Below, piece by piece: positions 12,401 through 23,201 of a stretch of DNA of 64,000 nt. Position numbers and translations under genes: made by a program. The notes beneath the pieces were generated by a model. The model saw only the letters and a list, made by a program, of their open reading frames with translations. It was not told the origin of the DNA and did not search any database. Positions within the stretch are counted from its first letter, which is position 1. Every line of letters starts with the position of its first letter. Origin of the DNA: Whalleya microplaca (lineage: Eukaryota > Ascomycota > Sordariomycetes > Xylariales > Xylariaceae); contig MU385750.1 in NCBI GenBank assembly GCA_022497155.1, positions 62,001-126,000 on the forward strand. The letters run 5' to 3'.

Positions 12401-13230
12401 AAACAAGGGATGGTCTCGGAACAAATAATTGCGACACGTGCAAGCACCACTGGCAAGAGCACATGCATATTCGCTATTCTCAAGTTGAGAATGTGGTGCA
12501 AGACGTGGATCCCGACATACAAAATAGCATCAATAATAACGTATCGGATATCAAGCTGAAGAAGTCCATGATCAAATCCCTAAAGGCACAGATCAAAGAG
12601 GCCGAAAAGGAGTTGGTGGAGATACGAGACGCAGCAATTAAGTTCGGTCTATTTTTGAAGAAAAATAGCATCGCGCCGTACAACGACGCCATGATCGCCT
12701 ACCTTGACGAGATGATTAAAGAGGAACGCCAGTACGTCGAGCACGCGAAGACCAGCAACATCAGTGCCGAGAAGAACGAACGGCGCCTCGCCAATCTTGA
12801 GAAGAACAAGCAATCGTATGCTGAACGAATCAAACTCCTCGAGACACACATGAACCAATCCAACGATGCTCAGCTTCTGGACGAGCAGGGCGTAGATGAC
12901 CTAATCAACAGGCTCTGCACGCTAAAGCAATGGGGCAAGAACCTCCAGGACCTGCGCACGGCGGTCGATTGGTCCCAGATGAACGACTTTAATGAGCAGC
13001 AATTCCGTCCCAGAGTGAACAAGCTATGGCAAACCTTGAACAATTTTGTATCCGGTGCCTCGAGAGCAGTCGCGGCAGCGAAGTCCGGGTTCATCCGCCC
13101 GGATCCAAAGACGCCTCCTCGTGTCTCCAAACGATCGGTAGAGAGGCCGCAATTAGAGGGAGACATGATGGGAGTGAAGAGGCGAAAGCTGCACTCGGGC
13201 CCGAGTCCATCACCATATCACTCTCAGTAA
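9445..13230 (+). CDS. Multidomain protein: SNTX-type MACPF-like region, zinc ribbon, P-loop GTPase and Cys/His-rich C-terminal module
   Basis: An intronless 1261-residue ORF; the ATG at 9445 has a good context (A at -3, G at +4). Residues 1 to about 280 have the signature of the stonustoxin-type MACPF/CDC-like N-terminus: RPALGQVANLGAFYDSTRD near residue 9 and ATHVVTGMRYGARIIV around 139-154. A helical segment follows from about 285 to 385, then a thioredoxin-like segment from about 395 to 515, the same order as the SNTX core. Cys-rich residues 527-572 form a probable zinc ribbon. A GTPase domain follows: P-loop GETGVGKS (608-615), DTPG (703-706) and TNTR (775-778) in place of NKxD. Residues 937-1009 hold a Cys/His module ending CDTCKHHWQEHMHI, which I associate with fungal DUF8206 proteins. 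A coiled coil spans about 1020-1150, and KRRK near the end could be a nuclear signal. SNTX-type domains also occur in non-venom proteins, so toxicity should not be assumed. Confidence 0.8.
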   Translation: MAFMPIQSRPALGQVANLGAFYDSTRDSFLSASLVANPPLPHLFSLCKSESRQIQVTYNDALQDKFHALGVGNKLAASFLAGMVPVSGSGYYFKSTRPKKDVVEGAVFLEMTTDQITLNLDELEQRSNMSMDAIRYGNATHVVTGMRYGARIIVAARMTALPGASESNKQFKSKLDKLAAHLQRGCSPAVQTTQGYSYRANGKTLQHDTLDDLNLAIFSDIDMWRNLQNIGMQEVDGIIKEIPTVLPRENIIFSYDLVPINYLRFVTRLSIGCRQLSLPSGPDQVHQGVYQQFIRLFDQWRTIETNVRDYLNDTRSRAPHGTGAFNENNTKLDKHLESCLDKLQVLQKEYSETLHLTRQSLCPASELNRLLQKFYSNEASPKAVSSILNRAKKNCEFKLSITDHGGQYVDYDGAQRAISVGSNIYIMYFTEEMRKDKVSWEASREILTNLLARNPGDYIVAAAECRPRQLNFTKPRISFYQRSEEVTTDMLEQMDLADQCFAVYNTKELDSSGCHQPRDPRLVRIPCPGRSCNHNAACDWTCYRCRGPLEYYDNFIYCECGRAPAKSFSWQCNDPDHGRDFSKYPVSMLDAHVKTLHSYKEVNILLLGETGVGKSTWINAFYNYMLYRTLDDALAHEKMEYLIPSSFSMQYIDDKSPEGSFVQCDVKVGSNDSEHDGSRGDSATQKSTEYKIRFGNMFVRLIDTPGVGDVRGVQADAQNLSNILQTLNKIPKLDGIIILLKPNTSRLTLLFRFCVKELLSSLHRDAARNIVWGFTNTRQSNYMPGDAYKPLERLLQQHESLGLKLNWRTVFCFDSESFRCLAARKQLNKEMAHMEDFHRSWERSVKETKRLLEHFLNIEPHQVRSTISLNRARELISQLTQPMASIADTIQRTIALNKDKVDELSKANCKGNDLKKQLHFERIEIQVEQLDHPRTVCKHYDCVEMKTVGGTKRPIYKSICHDRCSLKGVDEDTVGHHKLMNCAAFQTRDGLGTNNCDTCKHHWQEHMHIRYSQVENVVQDVDPDIQNSINNNVSDIKLKKSMIKSLKAQIKEAEKELVEIRDAAIKFGLFLKKNSIAPYNDAMIAYLDEMIKEERQYVEHAKTSNISAEKNERRLANLEKNKQSYAERIKLLETHMNQSNDAQLLDEQGVDDLINRLCTLKQWGKNLQDLRTAVDWSQMNDFNEQQFRPRVNKLWQTLNNFVSGASRAVAAAKSGFIRPDPKTPPRVSKRSVERPQLEGDMMGVKRRKLHSGPSPSPYHSQ

Positions 13231-15749
13231 TTTTCCCGGAATCCGGATTGGAGCGGGGATACTCACATGGTAGCTTGATTCACCGAGCTATTAATAATCA
13301 CTAGGGAAATTGCAGGATTGATTCGGAACTGGGCTGATCTGGTAACAGTCGTCTTTTATGATGGACTGAGGCTGTCAGGAAGGTTTTAGACGATACATGG
13401 CAACGGATTGCCTTTAGCCATCATCTTGTTACCTAGGTTATTTCACTTACTTCGGAGGCTTAAAAAACTGCGATGATTTCACTGGTCTTTCTCCTATTGC
13501 TGCTTGCCAACTCGTAATGACCTGACGGATGGGTTGTGAGACCCTGATCTAACTTTTCTATGCGAAGCATTTAAGCCTCGACGCTTTTGTGATGCTGTCC
13601 CCTAACCCCCATTGCCCCTTTTCCCCTTTCCAAGTATGCCTTACTCGTAAGCTTGTCAAGCAACTCACTTGTAGAGCCGGAATACTCACACAATTGAGTC
13701 TTTTCTCTGAACATTATTATTAGCCCCGCCAGAGACGAACCCATAAAGTAATACGCCACATAGAGAAACTCGTTCTTTCACAAGTTGTCGTGACAGTACG
13801 CTACTGCTCCTAGCATCTGCATAGAAAAGAATGGTCAGACGAAGTGCTTCCACTTACAGCACAGCCCATCTCCCTGACAACTGGAGCACGGATTTTATTT
13901 CTCTGCTCTCCTAGTTCCCATGAACTTCATATACCTCTTGCAAAGAGCTGGTCTCCCATTCTGGATTACCATTATATGATAGCTAAATGCGCGGACTTTA
14001 GTGTGAAGTAATTTACACAGCAGAGTAAGCAGAGAGTTATGTCTAGCAATAGGAGTCTATCGACCTCTATCCGTGTAATGACATGTCCATATATCTATCT
14101 ATATCATGGAGCAGCAACATTCCGTTGGCAAAATGCAGATGTTGATAGTTTTATCCGTAAGCTCTGCGGGATAGCCCCTAAGTATCCAGCTGCATACAGG
14201 CAGCACCGCTCTGATGTAGAGACAGTGCTCCGATATTATGACCCTGATAACTGTATATAAAGATAGATTTTTCTCATAGATACACATGCTGTAGTAACAC
14301 CGGATATCTTCGGTGATTGTATGTAGGTATAGACTACCGATTAATCCGCAATATATATCCATCTTTCTCGCATATGGAGTTCGCGATCGCATAGTCTTAT
14401 GCATAATCATGTTTAGGTCAGGAAACTACCATATAAGTGATACAACTCAGCCAATCCCCATTTTGGACGTATGTGCCCTCTTATTCATTGTCAGCACCAC
14501 GGAGAACGAAGCGGCGGTACCGGTTACTATGGGGCAGTGTATCTGAGAGTATCGCATTGGGAACCTCCTCCTACATCAGCTCATACTCACGCACTATGCA
14601 ATACTGCGGACAGACATTGGTACGGAGAGGGGAACGAAGGTGAAGTGAAAAGAGAAGGGAGAGGCAAGAAGAAAATAAAAGGCGAGCAGTATCTTACGCG
14701 CAGCGTAGCGTAATGAGTAAATATGTTGCATTTTGACAAACCTACATACGTAGTTGCCTTCGGTACGTAAGTATGTCAGTAACTACCTCGTCCATACTCC
14801 CCAAACAGCACCAGAATCCATCCACCTATGGTCTCCGATCCAGCCTTCGTCTGCCTACCAAACAGCTGGTTAGGATACCGACCTACCGAACCCTAAGCTG
14901 TAATATGAAAGTAGTGAGATGGAATAGCGAAGCACCTCGCAAGACATGTCAACGGAAAGTCAGAACCCAACAGGTCCGGAGTTATGTATCTGTATTTCTC
15001 CTCAGGCTACAGCTACATACGGGCAACGCTACATGCTACCTCCTCCCGCCTGCACACTTCCGACACTCAAAACGTCTGTCCATACGTCCATCCACCAAAC
15101 TAGCCTGGCCCAGCCTCGAGGCCTACGGGAGTTGCCCTGCGGTCTGAGAAAACCCAATGTATTGTCTGCTTTGCCCTTGGAGCCCTTTCGACGGTGTTTG
15201 CGTTGGATAGCCAAGCCAGCCTTCATCCATCTTAAGGAGAAAAGAGGATGGATGTCCTGGCCGATCACGACGAAAATAAACAATAATAATACCTTAGCCT
15301 TAGGACTAGACCATACCGGGCCGAAACTGCGTAGGTGCGTGCGTATGTTCGTGTTGCGAAGAAAAAACCATCAAATATTTTGTTTTTGTTACCCTTCCCC
15401 ATCGCCAGTCAACCAACCAACCAATTAAGTTTCGCCCCCCGCGTGCTTTCACAACTCCGGAACCAGCCCGATGATCAGACAATGACATGGAACCCCGGTG
15501 TACTTAGATAGAATAGGAAATGTATTTGTCATGTCGAGAAAGTTACAAATTTACACACGAAATATACAATAACAGACCCCGGCGGGAATCTGACGCAGGA
15601 ATAGAAAGGAGGGTATGAAATAGGTATCTCGTCAAATCTCGTGAGTGTGGTGAAAAATGCTGAAGCGCCAGCCGTTTAGGTCTGGAATTAAAACAGCATG
15701 GGAAAATAGTAGACTTTGGTCATGCTCATAGAGTCCGACACCGATCGGA
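13231..15749. other. Intergenic region between two convergent large genes
   Basis: About 2.5 kb between the 3' ends of the SNTX-GTPase gene and the disordered-protein gene. An ATG-started reading of 73 codons at 14039-14260 and a pair of overlapping + strand readings at 14773-15428 have no recognisable content and look like chance. The last 300 bases before 15750 should be the 3' UTR of the leftward gene. Confidence 0.5.
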
Positions 15750-18700
15750 TCAGATCATACCGCCTGGGAGTCCGGCGCCAGGGCGTTTAGGCATGATTCT
15801 CGATGCCGGAGAACCAGTGTTAGCCGGGGAGTTGTTCCCACGAATCTTCGAGTGAATGTTCGCGATCTCGGGTGCCACCTTACGTAGTCGTCTGCGGCCA
15901 TGCTTCGCTTCGTCTTCGTCGTCACTAGCAGAGAAGGTACTTCGCAGATCTTCGGTACGGTCTGAGCCCCCAGTCGAGCTTCCAGCCGCGAGGTTAGGCG
16001 TACTAGCGCTAGCCTCGCCTTCTAAACTGGCTTTACGTCGCCCCATCGATTCGAAGACCGTTCGAGTCCTCGAGTCTGTTCGTCTTCTTGGGTTGATCGG
16101 GGGTACCGGTGGCGCCGACCGACTGTTGCTACGAGATCTGTTCTGAGCAGCCTCCGGGGGGAGGGCTACAGTCGGGACCCGAGAAGTCGACATGACGAAT
16201 GTCGGCTCCGAGATATCTGTGGTCTTGACCTTACGTCTCACAGGGTCGTTTATGGTGGGAACGTTTGCTCCTCCGTTGTCGTAGCCATGGTTTGGAGATC
16301 CTCCTGGGCGGGGCGAGGCAGGCAAGCCAGGAGACGAGGTCAGAGGAGAGACAGGTGAAGCCTGGCCAGCCTCGCGACTACGAGGTGGCTGGACCTGTAG
16401 ATTGTTGTTGGCCGCGAAATTCGATTGGTTCATCTTGCCGCCAGGGTACGGTTGTGGAGGCATAATCGGTGAGCGTTTGATATCTGTTCCTGGTAGACCA
16501 GGAGACCGCTGTGGAAGCCGTTGCGATGGGCCATTCGGGCCAATTTGCCGGTCTCCGAGGCGTGGTGGTCGACTGCCTTGGCGTCCGTTGTTGCTAGAAT
16601 CGGAGCCACTTCTATCGCGGTCAGCCCCTGAGGATACTTGTGACCGGAATGCCTGGGTTCCTTGCCTGGACTCCTCGCTTGGCCCTCGATTGTAGAATAC
16701 CGGAGGTGGTTTTCGGTCTCTGCTGGAAGAGCGTTGCCTTAACGACCGTTCTTTGGAAGGTGTCGATCGCGGAGAAGGGGTATCAGGGACAGGGCTTTGC
16801 GGCTGCGGCGGGTGATGCCTAGCCTGTGTCTCCAGTTCCTTCACTCTTTGCAATTCACGTCTCGCCTGTCTGAATGCTCGTAGGCCCGCATGGGGTTCCT
16901 GGCTGCCGTTCTCCAACTCGTCGTCCTCGGGAGATATCTGTTCCCGGGCACTCTCAACTTGCTTTGGCTCACGAATAGGACTTGCCGTGCGCGAATTATT
17001 CGAGGAGTTAATTCCAGGAATCTTCAAGGCTTTTGGCTGGTTTGCATCCCGACCTCGGTCACCTAGTGGTCCCAGGCCGTCTTTTGGCCATAGACTGCTG
17101 AGGGCTTTTTGTCTCGAGGATAGGGGTCGTTCTGTTGAGTCCATCTGGTCCCCTCGTGAATGAGGAGATGTAGATCGGCTGTCTGATTCGACATACGTAG
17201 TAAGCCGTTCACGTACTCGTCGAGCTCCATCTGCTAGCTGGTTGGCAAACTCACCATCATCTTCATGTTCCCCGGGCATAATGGCAGACGAAGTGGATGG
17301 GCGGGATTCGGACGCACCCATACGGGGAGAGCGGGCATCTGGAACAGGCTCATTGACATCCAGGTCCAAGTCCCATGGATTTGAAAGTGTCCCAAAGTCA
17401 GGAAGACCTCGTATATCATCGGCATCGTCTGGAAAGCGGGAGTACCGGCCGGAGTTTGGCGGAACAGCACTGTAGATGGACGAGGCGTTACTGTTGCCCC
17501 GGAGGTGTTGTCGCACCATGCCGTTGAGACCAGCGCCTGGAGCCGGACCGAGAGTAGGCGAATCCGCAGGGGAGATGCCTTTGGTACTTGGAGATGCAAG
17601 CATCCCCTTGACTGGTGACGGCTCATCAGCGGGCTTCAAAGCACCGGACGGAGGAGTCGGTATGGCCGTGCTGCTGAACGCTGGGTGTACTTGATCTGAC
17701 GGGCGCCGTAGCACGACTTGTGGAGAGACACCGGGCTTAGGCGACGCAGGTGGAGAATCTTCGTCATCGTCGGCGTCAGCTAAGAAGGTGGCTGAAGGGG
17801 CTTCCCCCTGTGCCGGCGCCCGGGATGATGCAGTGTCAGTTTCGAGCTTAAGCTGTGACGCCTGTCTGCCTGCCAAGGATGGTGACCTTGATCTGTCATT
17901 TCGAGATGATGCGCGTGACTCATCATTAAACTTCTGTGTAGGTGTTTCTCGTCCCTGCTGTAGTTGCAGCTGTCGCTGGGCGTATTTCGACTCGTCGTAC
18001 GGCTGGGCAGGCTTCTGGAAGACTCCAAGAGCAGTGGCCTTGCCTCGGTCATTTGGTCCAATGGCAAGGATCGAGTTCTCGTCCGCTTCGCTGACTGGGG
18101 GGCTCAAAGGTGGCGTGCCGGTAAAGTTCGATCGTGATTCTGCTGCACTGGGAACACGAACACCCAGGTCCGGGGTTCCAACTGACGAGGCTGTGGTCGG
18201 AGGGCTAATCGATCGCAGGTTCGGGGCACTACCCTTGGCCAGAATCCTTCGCTCGCCACCAAATCGTTCAGCAAATCCAGAAGCCGTGGGCGATGGCGTG
18301 TTCGGGGCCAGGTCGGGCGTCCTGCTGCCCAAGTTGCGCTGTCGTGCCAATGTATCAACACGGGCTAGCACCGTTGACTGTTTCTCGCTAAAATCTTGGT
18401 TAAGCCCGCTCTCGTATAACCGCCTAGTCCGGGTCACATTTCGTTCTATAGAGTTTGTAGAGCTTGCCGACGGTTGCCAGTCTTTCAGAGACGGAGCATG
18501 TTGTGAAGATGTTACCGACGTTGCGGCTGTCGAGTTTCTTGCCATGGAGGGCACGGAGGAAGTGGTCGACGAAGTCTCTCGCTTTCGATTGTAGTCACCC
18601 TGGAATGGGGACTCTGGACGAGGTGCATACGCCTCTACGTCACCCGAGCTCCATTTCTCATCAGCCGCCTCCTCATCCTCAGACAACGTCCGCCCCTTCT

Positions 18701-19325
18701 CTGCCAACCTCCATTTCTGAAAAGCTGACATTGCCACATCGTCATCATACAATGCGCGGCCACCCATACCGCCATTGACTGCTTTCGAAGAACTGGCACC
18801 GACGGGGATCTTGTAAATCTTCTGGCGCCCTCCAAATAGGTTATTACCCTCCGTCGGTTTGGCCCGCCCCATGACACCGCTGCCATTCATCACCGAGTCC
18901 GCGTCTTCCGAGGAAATGTAAGATCCCGCCCGAGCAAAGGGAGCCCCGGCCTTGATGGATTCCACCTCGGCGATATCACCCAGGCCCCTGAATGCACTGT
19001 AATCCATCTTTGACTGTCTCTTGGGGTAGAGGACACTATCGTCACTCGCTTTGCCGATTTTGGTGCTTGGATCATCTTGCTCTCTCAACATAGAGAAGCG
19101 TGCGGAAAGGCCATTCATCAATAGACTTGTGCGGAAGTTATCGTCAGATGGTAGCGCCGATGACAGATCGATATCTACCTTCTCAGGCTCCGGGGCCTTC
19201 TTTCCCTTCCGAAAAGGTCGAAAATGCATAGATGACTCGGAATCCTGGGAAGGCCGTGGAGCACCACCGCGGGGAGCATCGCCGTCATTCTTGGCCTTCT
19301 TCTTCGTCCTAAACCGATTCATCAT
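15750..19325 (-). CDS. Large intrinsically disordered Ser/Pro-rich protein, conserved-hypothetical type
   Basis: An intronless 1191-residue ORF on the minus strand starting with two consecutive Met codons (19325 and 19322). Composition is strongly Ser/Pro/Arg/Asp-rich. The most protein-like part is the first 130 residues, including a basic MNRFRTKKKAK start and the ordered-looking stretch FRTSLLMNGLSARFSMLREQ near residues 64-83. Beyond that are many SP/TP sites, poly-charged clusters and repeated SPxxSP patterns, suggesting a phosphorylated scaffold or regulator. A short conserved-looking helix, KVAPEIANIHSKIRG, lies near the C-terminus. No enzymatic domain, signal peptide or membrane segment is seen. 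I recognise the style of a protein conserved across filamentous ascomycetes but cannot name a function. The long clean frame and the absence of internal stops in 3.6 kb support it being real. Confidence 0.85.
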   Translation of the reverse strand: MMNRFRTKKKAKNDGDAPRGGAPRPSQDSESSMHFRPFRKGKKAPEPEKVDIDLSSALPSDDNFRTSLLMNGLSARFSMLREQDDPSTKIGKASDDSVLYPKRQSKMDYSAFRGLGDIAEVESIKAGAPFARAGSYISSEDADSVMNGSGVMGRAKPTEGNNLFGGRQKIYKIPVGASSSKAVNGGMGGRALYDDDVAMSAFQKWRLAEKGRTLSEDEEAADEKWSSGDVEAYAPRPESPFQGDYNRKRETSSTTSSVPSMARNSTAATSVTSSQHAPSLKDWQPSASSTNSIERNVTRTRRLYESGLNQDFSEKQSTVLARVDTLARQRNLGSRTPDLAPNTPSPTASGFAERFGGERRILAKGSAPNLRSISPPTTASSVGTPDLGVRVPSAAESRSNFTGTPPLSPPVSEADENSILAIGPNDRGKATALGVFQKPAQPYDESKYAQRQLQLQQGRETPTQKFNDESRASSRNDRSRSPSLAGRQASQLKLETDTASSRAPAQGEAPSATFLADADDDEDSPPASPKPGVSPQVVLRRPSDQVHPAFSSTAIPTPPSGALKPADEPSPVKGMLASPSTKGISPADSPTLGPAPGAGLNGMVRQHLRGNSNASSIYSAVPPNSGRYSRFPDDADDIRGLPDFGTLSNPWDLDLDVNEPVPDARSPRMGASESRPSTSSAIMPGEHEDDGEFANQLADGARRVRERLTTYVESDSRSTSPHSRGDQMDSTERPLSSRQKALSSLWPKDGLGPLGDRGRDANQPKALKIPGINSSNNSRTASPIREPKQVESAREQISPEDDELENGSQEPHAGLRAFRQARRELQRVKELETQARHHPPQPQSPVPDTPSPRSTPSKERSLRQRSSSRDRKPPPVFYNRGPSEESRQGTQAFRSQVSSGADRDRSGSDSSNNGRQGSRPPRLGDRQIGPNGPSQRLPQRSPGLPGTDIKRSPIMPPQPYPGGKMNQSNFAANNNLQVQPPRSREAGQASPVSPLTSSPGLPASPRPGGSPNHGYDNGGANVPTINDPVRRKVKTTDISEPTFVMSTSRVPTVALPPEAAQNRSRSNSRSAPPVPPINPRRRTDSRTRTVFESMGRRKASLEGEASASTPNLAAGSSTGGSDRTEDLRSTFSASDDEDEAKHGRRRLRKVAPEIANIHSKIRGNNSPANTGSPASRIMPKRPGAGLPGGMI

Positions 19326-22005
19326 GAGTTCTGCCGGTAACGATTTCCTGTGGCTAGTAAGATAGTCCTCCCCTACGATTCAACGGCGCTGGAACGCAAT
19401 GAACGAATGTGATCGTGCTGTAAATAGTTTGTGAGGGTTGTTCAGGTCCTGGATGCCATGAGGGAGAGTACAGGAAGCTGGCGCAAACGATCGACTGTGG
19501 TCAAACTCGAAGCTGTGATTATCGAGTCTCCCTAGCAAGCCGTGTGTGGTCCGGTTTGCGCAATATAAAACGAAAGGTGCTGCACAGAAACAGGCAGAAA
19601 TTTGCGAAAGCGCCTAAAAAAAGAGCGTGTCTATAATGAAGGACATGTGGTCAGTAGAATTATTCTGTTCTGTTCTGCTCTGCTCTACGTCGAGTTAAGA
19701 TATCAATCATATGGGGGATAGAGAGAAGGGGCCGCACCAATAGGCTGGGCTTGGACTTGGGGTATCAAGCAGGTGAACTGCAAGATAATTGGCCAAGATG
19801 CACCTAGGCAGCAATTCACAAACCGCAGAAACAAATCCGAGAAAAAGGAAAGGTGCAAAGATCATTCTAGAAAATCATTGGACGGGGTATGTACCTGAAG
19901 TTGAGTTGTCTGTGTCGGGAGCGTTTCACAGACAGACGGGGGGCCAGGTCTGTTCAGGAAGAAGCATGAATTTCGATGGGCCGGCCGACGATCACACAGC
20001 TAAATCGAGGTGACGCTCTCCGTCTTCCCGGAAAGAGGGCAAGACGAGAAACGAAGGTGAATTCAAAGAGAGATGTCTCAATTCGCAACAAATGAGAGTG
20101 AGAGGAGACCGGAACGGAGAGTTGGGATTGTCGTCCAAGTCGCACAGGAAGACCAATGGTTCCTGTGGAAGAACAGGCTGGTGACAGACAGATGCTGTGA
20201 GCCGATGCCGTGAGTGCTTGGCTCTGTGAGATGCGAAGCTGGTGTTGGAATGGGAAATGATTGAATAGTCTTGTGTAATTGTCGAATGCCAGACACAATC
20301 ACGATTACCATCACAATCACAATCACAACTAGGGCGTGCCTTTCTGTATGTAGCGTTTCCCTTGCTTGCCCTCGTCAACCTTGGTTTCCTATCGTAGTCG
20401 ACGGCGTCTTCTCGTCGATTGAAATGCTTGCTCGTCGTTTCGCTCCGGTTCGTTCCGACGGTGGTACGGGAGACGATGTAAGTAAAAAGAGTGACTGTGG
20501 TGAGGCGTGCGCAAGGCAATAGGCCGGGGGACGGAGTGAATGTGTGAAGGCGCCGAAGCAGAAAATAATACTGGATAGGCTACGAAGGAGAGAAAGAGTG
20601 ACTTCCCAATTCACAAGAAAAAAACCTATTCCACACGTACTGACTGACTAGTCTCTGTGGTGCTTGGGGCAAAGGGTCGAAACACGCCGTCAAAGTGGAA
20701 AGTCGAGAACAAAAATGGGAAAACCGAGTGGGTGGAAATTGAAGAGCTTGGCTAGGGTCCGGGACTAGGATCGTTCTCTACTGCGGTTGGAGGCCAAATT
20801 ATTATACCCATGTCAAGTAGTTTTTGCCTTGACTAAACCTAAGTTGGAAGAGCCTCTCCGCAGGTACTTCAGATACCTACTCGCAAAACCCCCGTCAAAA
20901 CCCTTGTCTTTTTTTGAGAACAAGCCGGGATATAATACCTACCCATAATACCAAGTACATAGTACCTGAGTGAAAGGAAGGAGGGCCCCCCTGCATAGGG
21001 TGTGAGCGCAGAAATAGACCGTGCATGGGGCAGCCAGTAGCGCTACTAAGGTTTACACTGTATTTCTCTCATTGGCTGCATCTCTCCTTTTCCCCTCCCT
21101 CATCAAGTCTCTCTACCTTGTTCGGTACGTACTGTAGCCCCTAATAATAGTGGTAAAGCCGCTGGCCCAGTGTACATTTACGTACCTCCAGCGCTTATCA
21201 GTCGCCGAAGTACGTATGTACTGTACTAAATATCCACCTATACTGCCTCTACCTACATGTAGGTATACCAGACGTATGTAGAATTCAAACCACCATCACA
21301 TCACTATCACCAATCCGATTGACTGCCTACCTAGTACCCATGTTGAAAGAAGCATTGCCCAGCGCACTTGGCTAGATACTATGTACAGCCATCCTGGCTG
21401 ATTTGAATGTAGCTCTATTATACTATTAGGGATATAAGTGACGATTGGAAGATGTTCGTGCAGTATTCAATGACTGGCTCAACCAAGACAGACAGTCTTC
21501 ACCAAGAAAAGCGAACGAGCCAGCAGTTGGAGAGCAAATGTCGTTTTGGAGTCATCGTGCAGATTAGTCGGGGTAGTCGTAAGCTGAATACTACCATAAA
21601 GTCTGTGATATGCTATTGTGGACTCTTCATATGACCATGTATAAGTATGTATGTATTGCAATACTATGTAATAATTTACACTACCCCCTCATTTGCTTCC
21701 AGACCTGTCCCTGCTGTAAAACGAAAGTCGAAGGCGGAAATACACGTATCAGGGGTTGAAATGGGATCAAAGGTCGCCAAGCCGAAAAAAGCAACATGAT
21801 ATGACTTCCTTGGCACGATAGGCCTGGCAGCCGCCTGGGCAACTTTCGGTTCCCTGCACGTGGTGATGTCTATCGGATAAGAACACTGAGCACATGATGA
21901 AATAGGTATATAGTAGTCGATGTCGGGTCAAGCCATGTCAGTGCTTTCGCGGTCTCCATAACAGCGTGGATATGAGGTAATGTCGCGTGGATATTTATTC
22001 TCCCT
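19326..22005. other. Promoter/long leader side of the disordered-protein gene and adjacent gene-free DNA
   Basis: The first 1.3 kb upstream of the leftward ATG is rich in short direct repeats, including CACAAT-like units near 20295-20330. On the minus strand it is pyrimidine-rich, as in long fungal 5' leaders, and a leader intron is possible. Small minus-strand readings here (for example 19992-20519) have no domain content. From about 20800 onward I see only low-complexity motifs built from GTAC, TAGGTA and ACCTAC. Confidence 0.45.
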
Positions 22006-22090
22006 ACGTATGTACGTATGTATGTATGTATGTATGTATGTATGTATGTATGTATGTATGTATGTATGTATGTATGTATGTATATATGTA
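22006..22090. repeat. Tetranucleotide microsatellite (GTAT/ATGT)n
   Basis: About 85 bp of nearly perfect tandem GTAT units, with a few GTAC variants at the left edge and TATATATG at the right edge. On the minus strand it yields a Tyr-Ile-His-Thr repeating reading, which is an artefact. Confidence 0.95.
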
Positions 22091-23153
22091 CAGTTGTTCT
22101 CCTTGACCAACGATGGTAGATCTTAGGTAGATGGTGGAAATACATACGTCCATACATACATATTGGGTAACGAATAGTTCTCTTGTCTCGACTGCTCACG
22201 CCGCCGCCACGTACGAGCTGAGGATACTAATAAGCCTCTAGTTCGCCCTACGGCGTATGCATGTGTCAGCCAGTCATCTGTCCTCCCTTCCGTGCGATTT
22301 CTTATTCGCAAGTTCAGACGAAAACTAACAGAAAGGAACCGAGAGATCTGCAATAACATTATAGCACTAGATTAACAAGTTAGCGACGAGGGTCAATGCC
22401 TATCCGGCGTGGTCGTCCGAATTTGCGTGGGCCGACATGGTTCAATCTTTCTAGAATAGTAAGTGGAACTGTGGAAGTCGATAACCAAATCCAATTATAC
22501 CCTTACTTGGGAGAATCTCCGTACATATAGCGTCTATCAAGAGAAACTCTGGTCTTCATTTAAAGTCCATTAAAGCCCGCAGTTTGGCGATGGCCACATT
22601 GTCTACGTGTACTGGCACGGATCAAGCTCGCTGGGCAAGATGTAATGATATTTACGTAGAATTGAAATTAGAACTAGATTGACCGACCAGGTTGATCTTC
22701 CATTTAGATGGCTGCGTTTGAGGTTGTCGCACTGCAGTGGCGTGAGCGCCTTATAATATATCCTCACGTTGACATATGCGAGCCGTCAGCAGCCATTGAT
22801 TTCATTTTCCATCTGTTGTCCTCTCTAGCAGGTAGTCATGCAAGATCTATCTGACAATATCGCCTCCCTTACATTGTACTTTGCGTGAGACAGCAGCTTA
22901 CACTAGGATATTAAAGCTGCTGAACCAACAGCCGCCTTACGCCGTTCACGAGTTAATTGCCTTGCAAGCATGCGTTTGCTCCTCAGCACTGCGCCCCTTG
23001 CGAAGGTGAAGTGCGCAGGGGAGAGAGAGGTCGATGGAACTCAAGAACGGTTACCTTAATGGGCCACGAGTCTTATGCAGGTACGGCACATCTCCCGTCC
23101 CCTCCCCCCGCCTTGCGTTTGGTCGCAAACGCAGGAGGTCGCAATGAGCATCT

Positions 23154-23201
23154 CAGTCCGTCCGTCCGTCAGCCAGTCAGTCAGTCAGTCAGTCAGTCAG
23201 A
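23154..23201. repeat. Short tandem repeats (CCGT)n then (CAGT)n
   Basis: Three CCGT-type units run straight into about eight CAGT units, a compound microsatellite inside the gene desert. Confidence 0.9.

Noticed and set aside
14946..15428. 160-codon + reading before the disordered-protein gene
   Set aside because: No ATG context or domain; lies mostly in what should be 3' flanking DNA.
17788..18594. 268-codon + frame opposite the disordered protein
   Set aside because: Antisense reading of Ser/Pro-rich codons; no domain content.
21870..22199. Minus-strand reading with a Tyr-Ile-His-Thr repeat
   Set aside because: Direct translation of the GTAT microsatellite.
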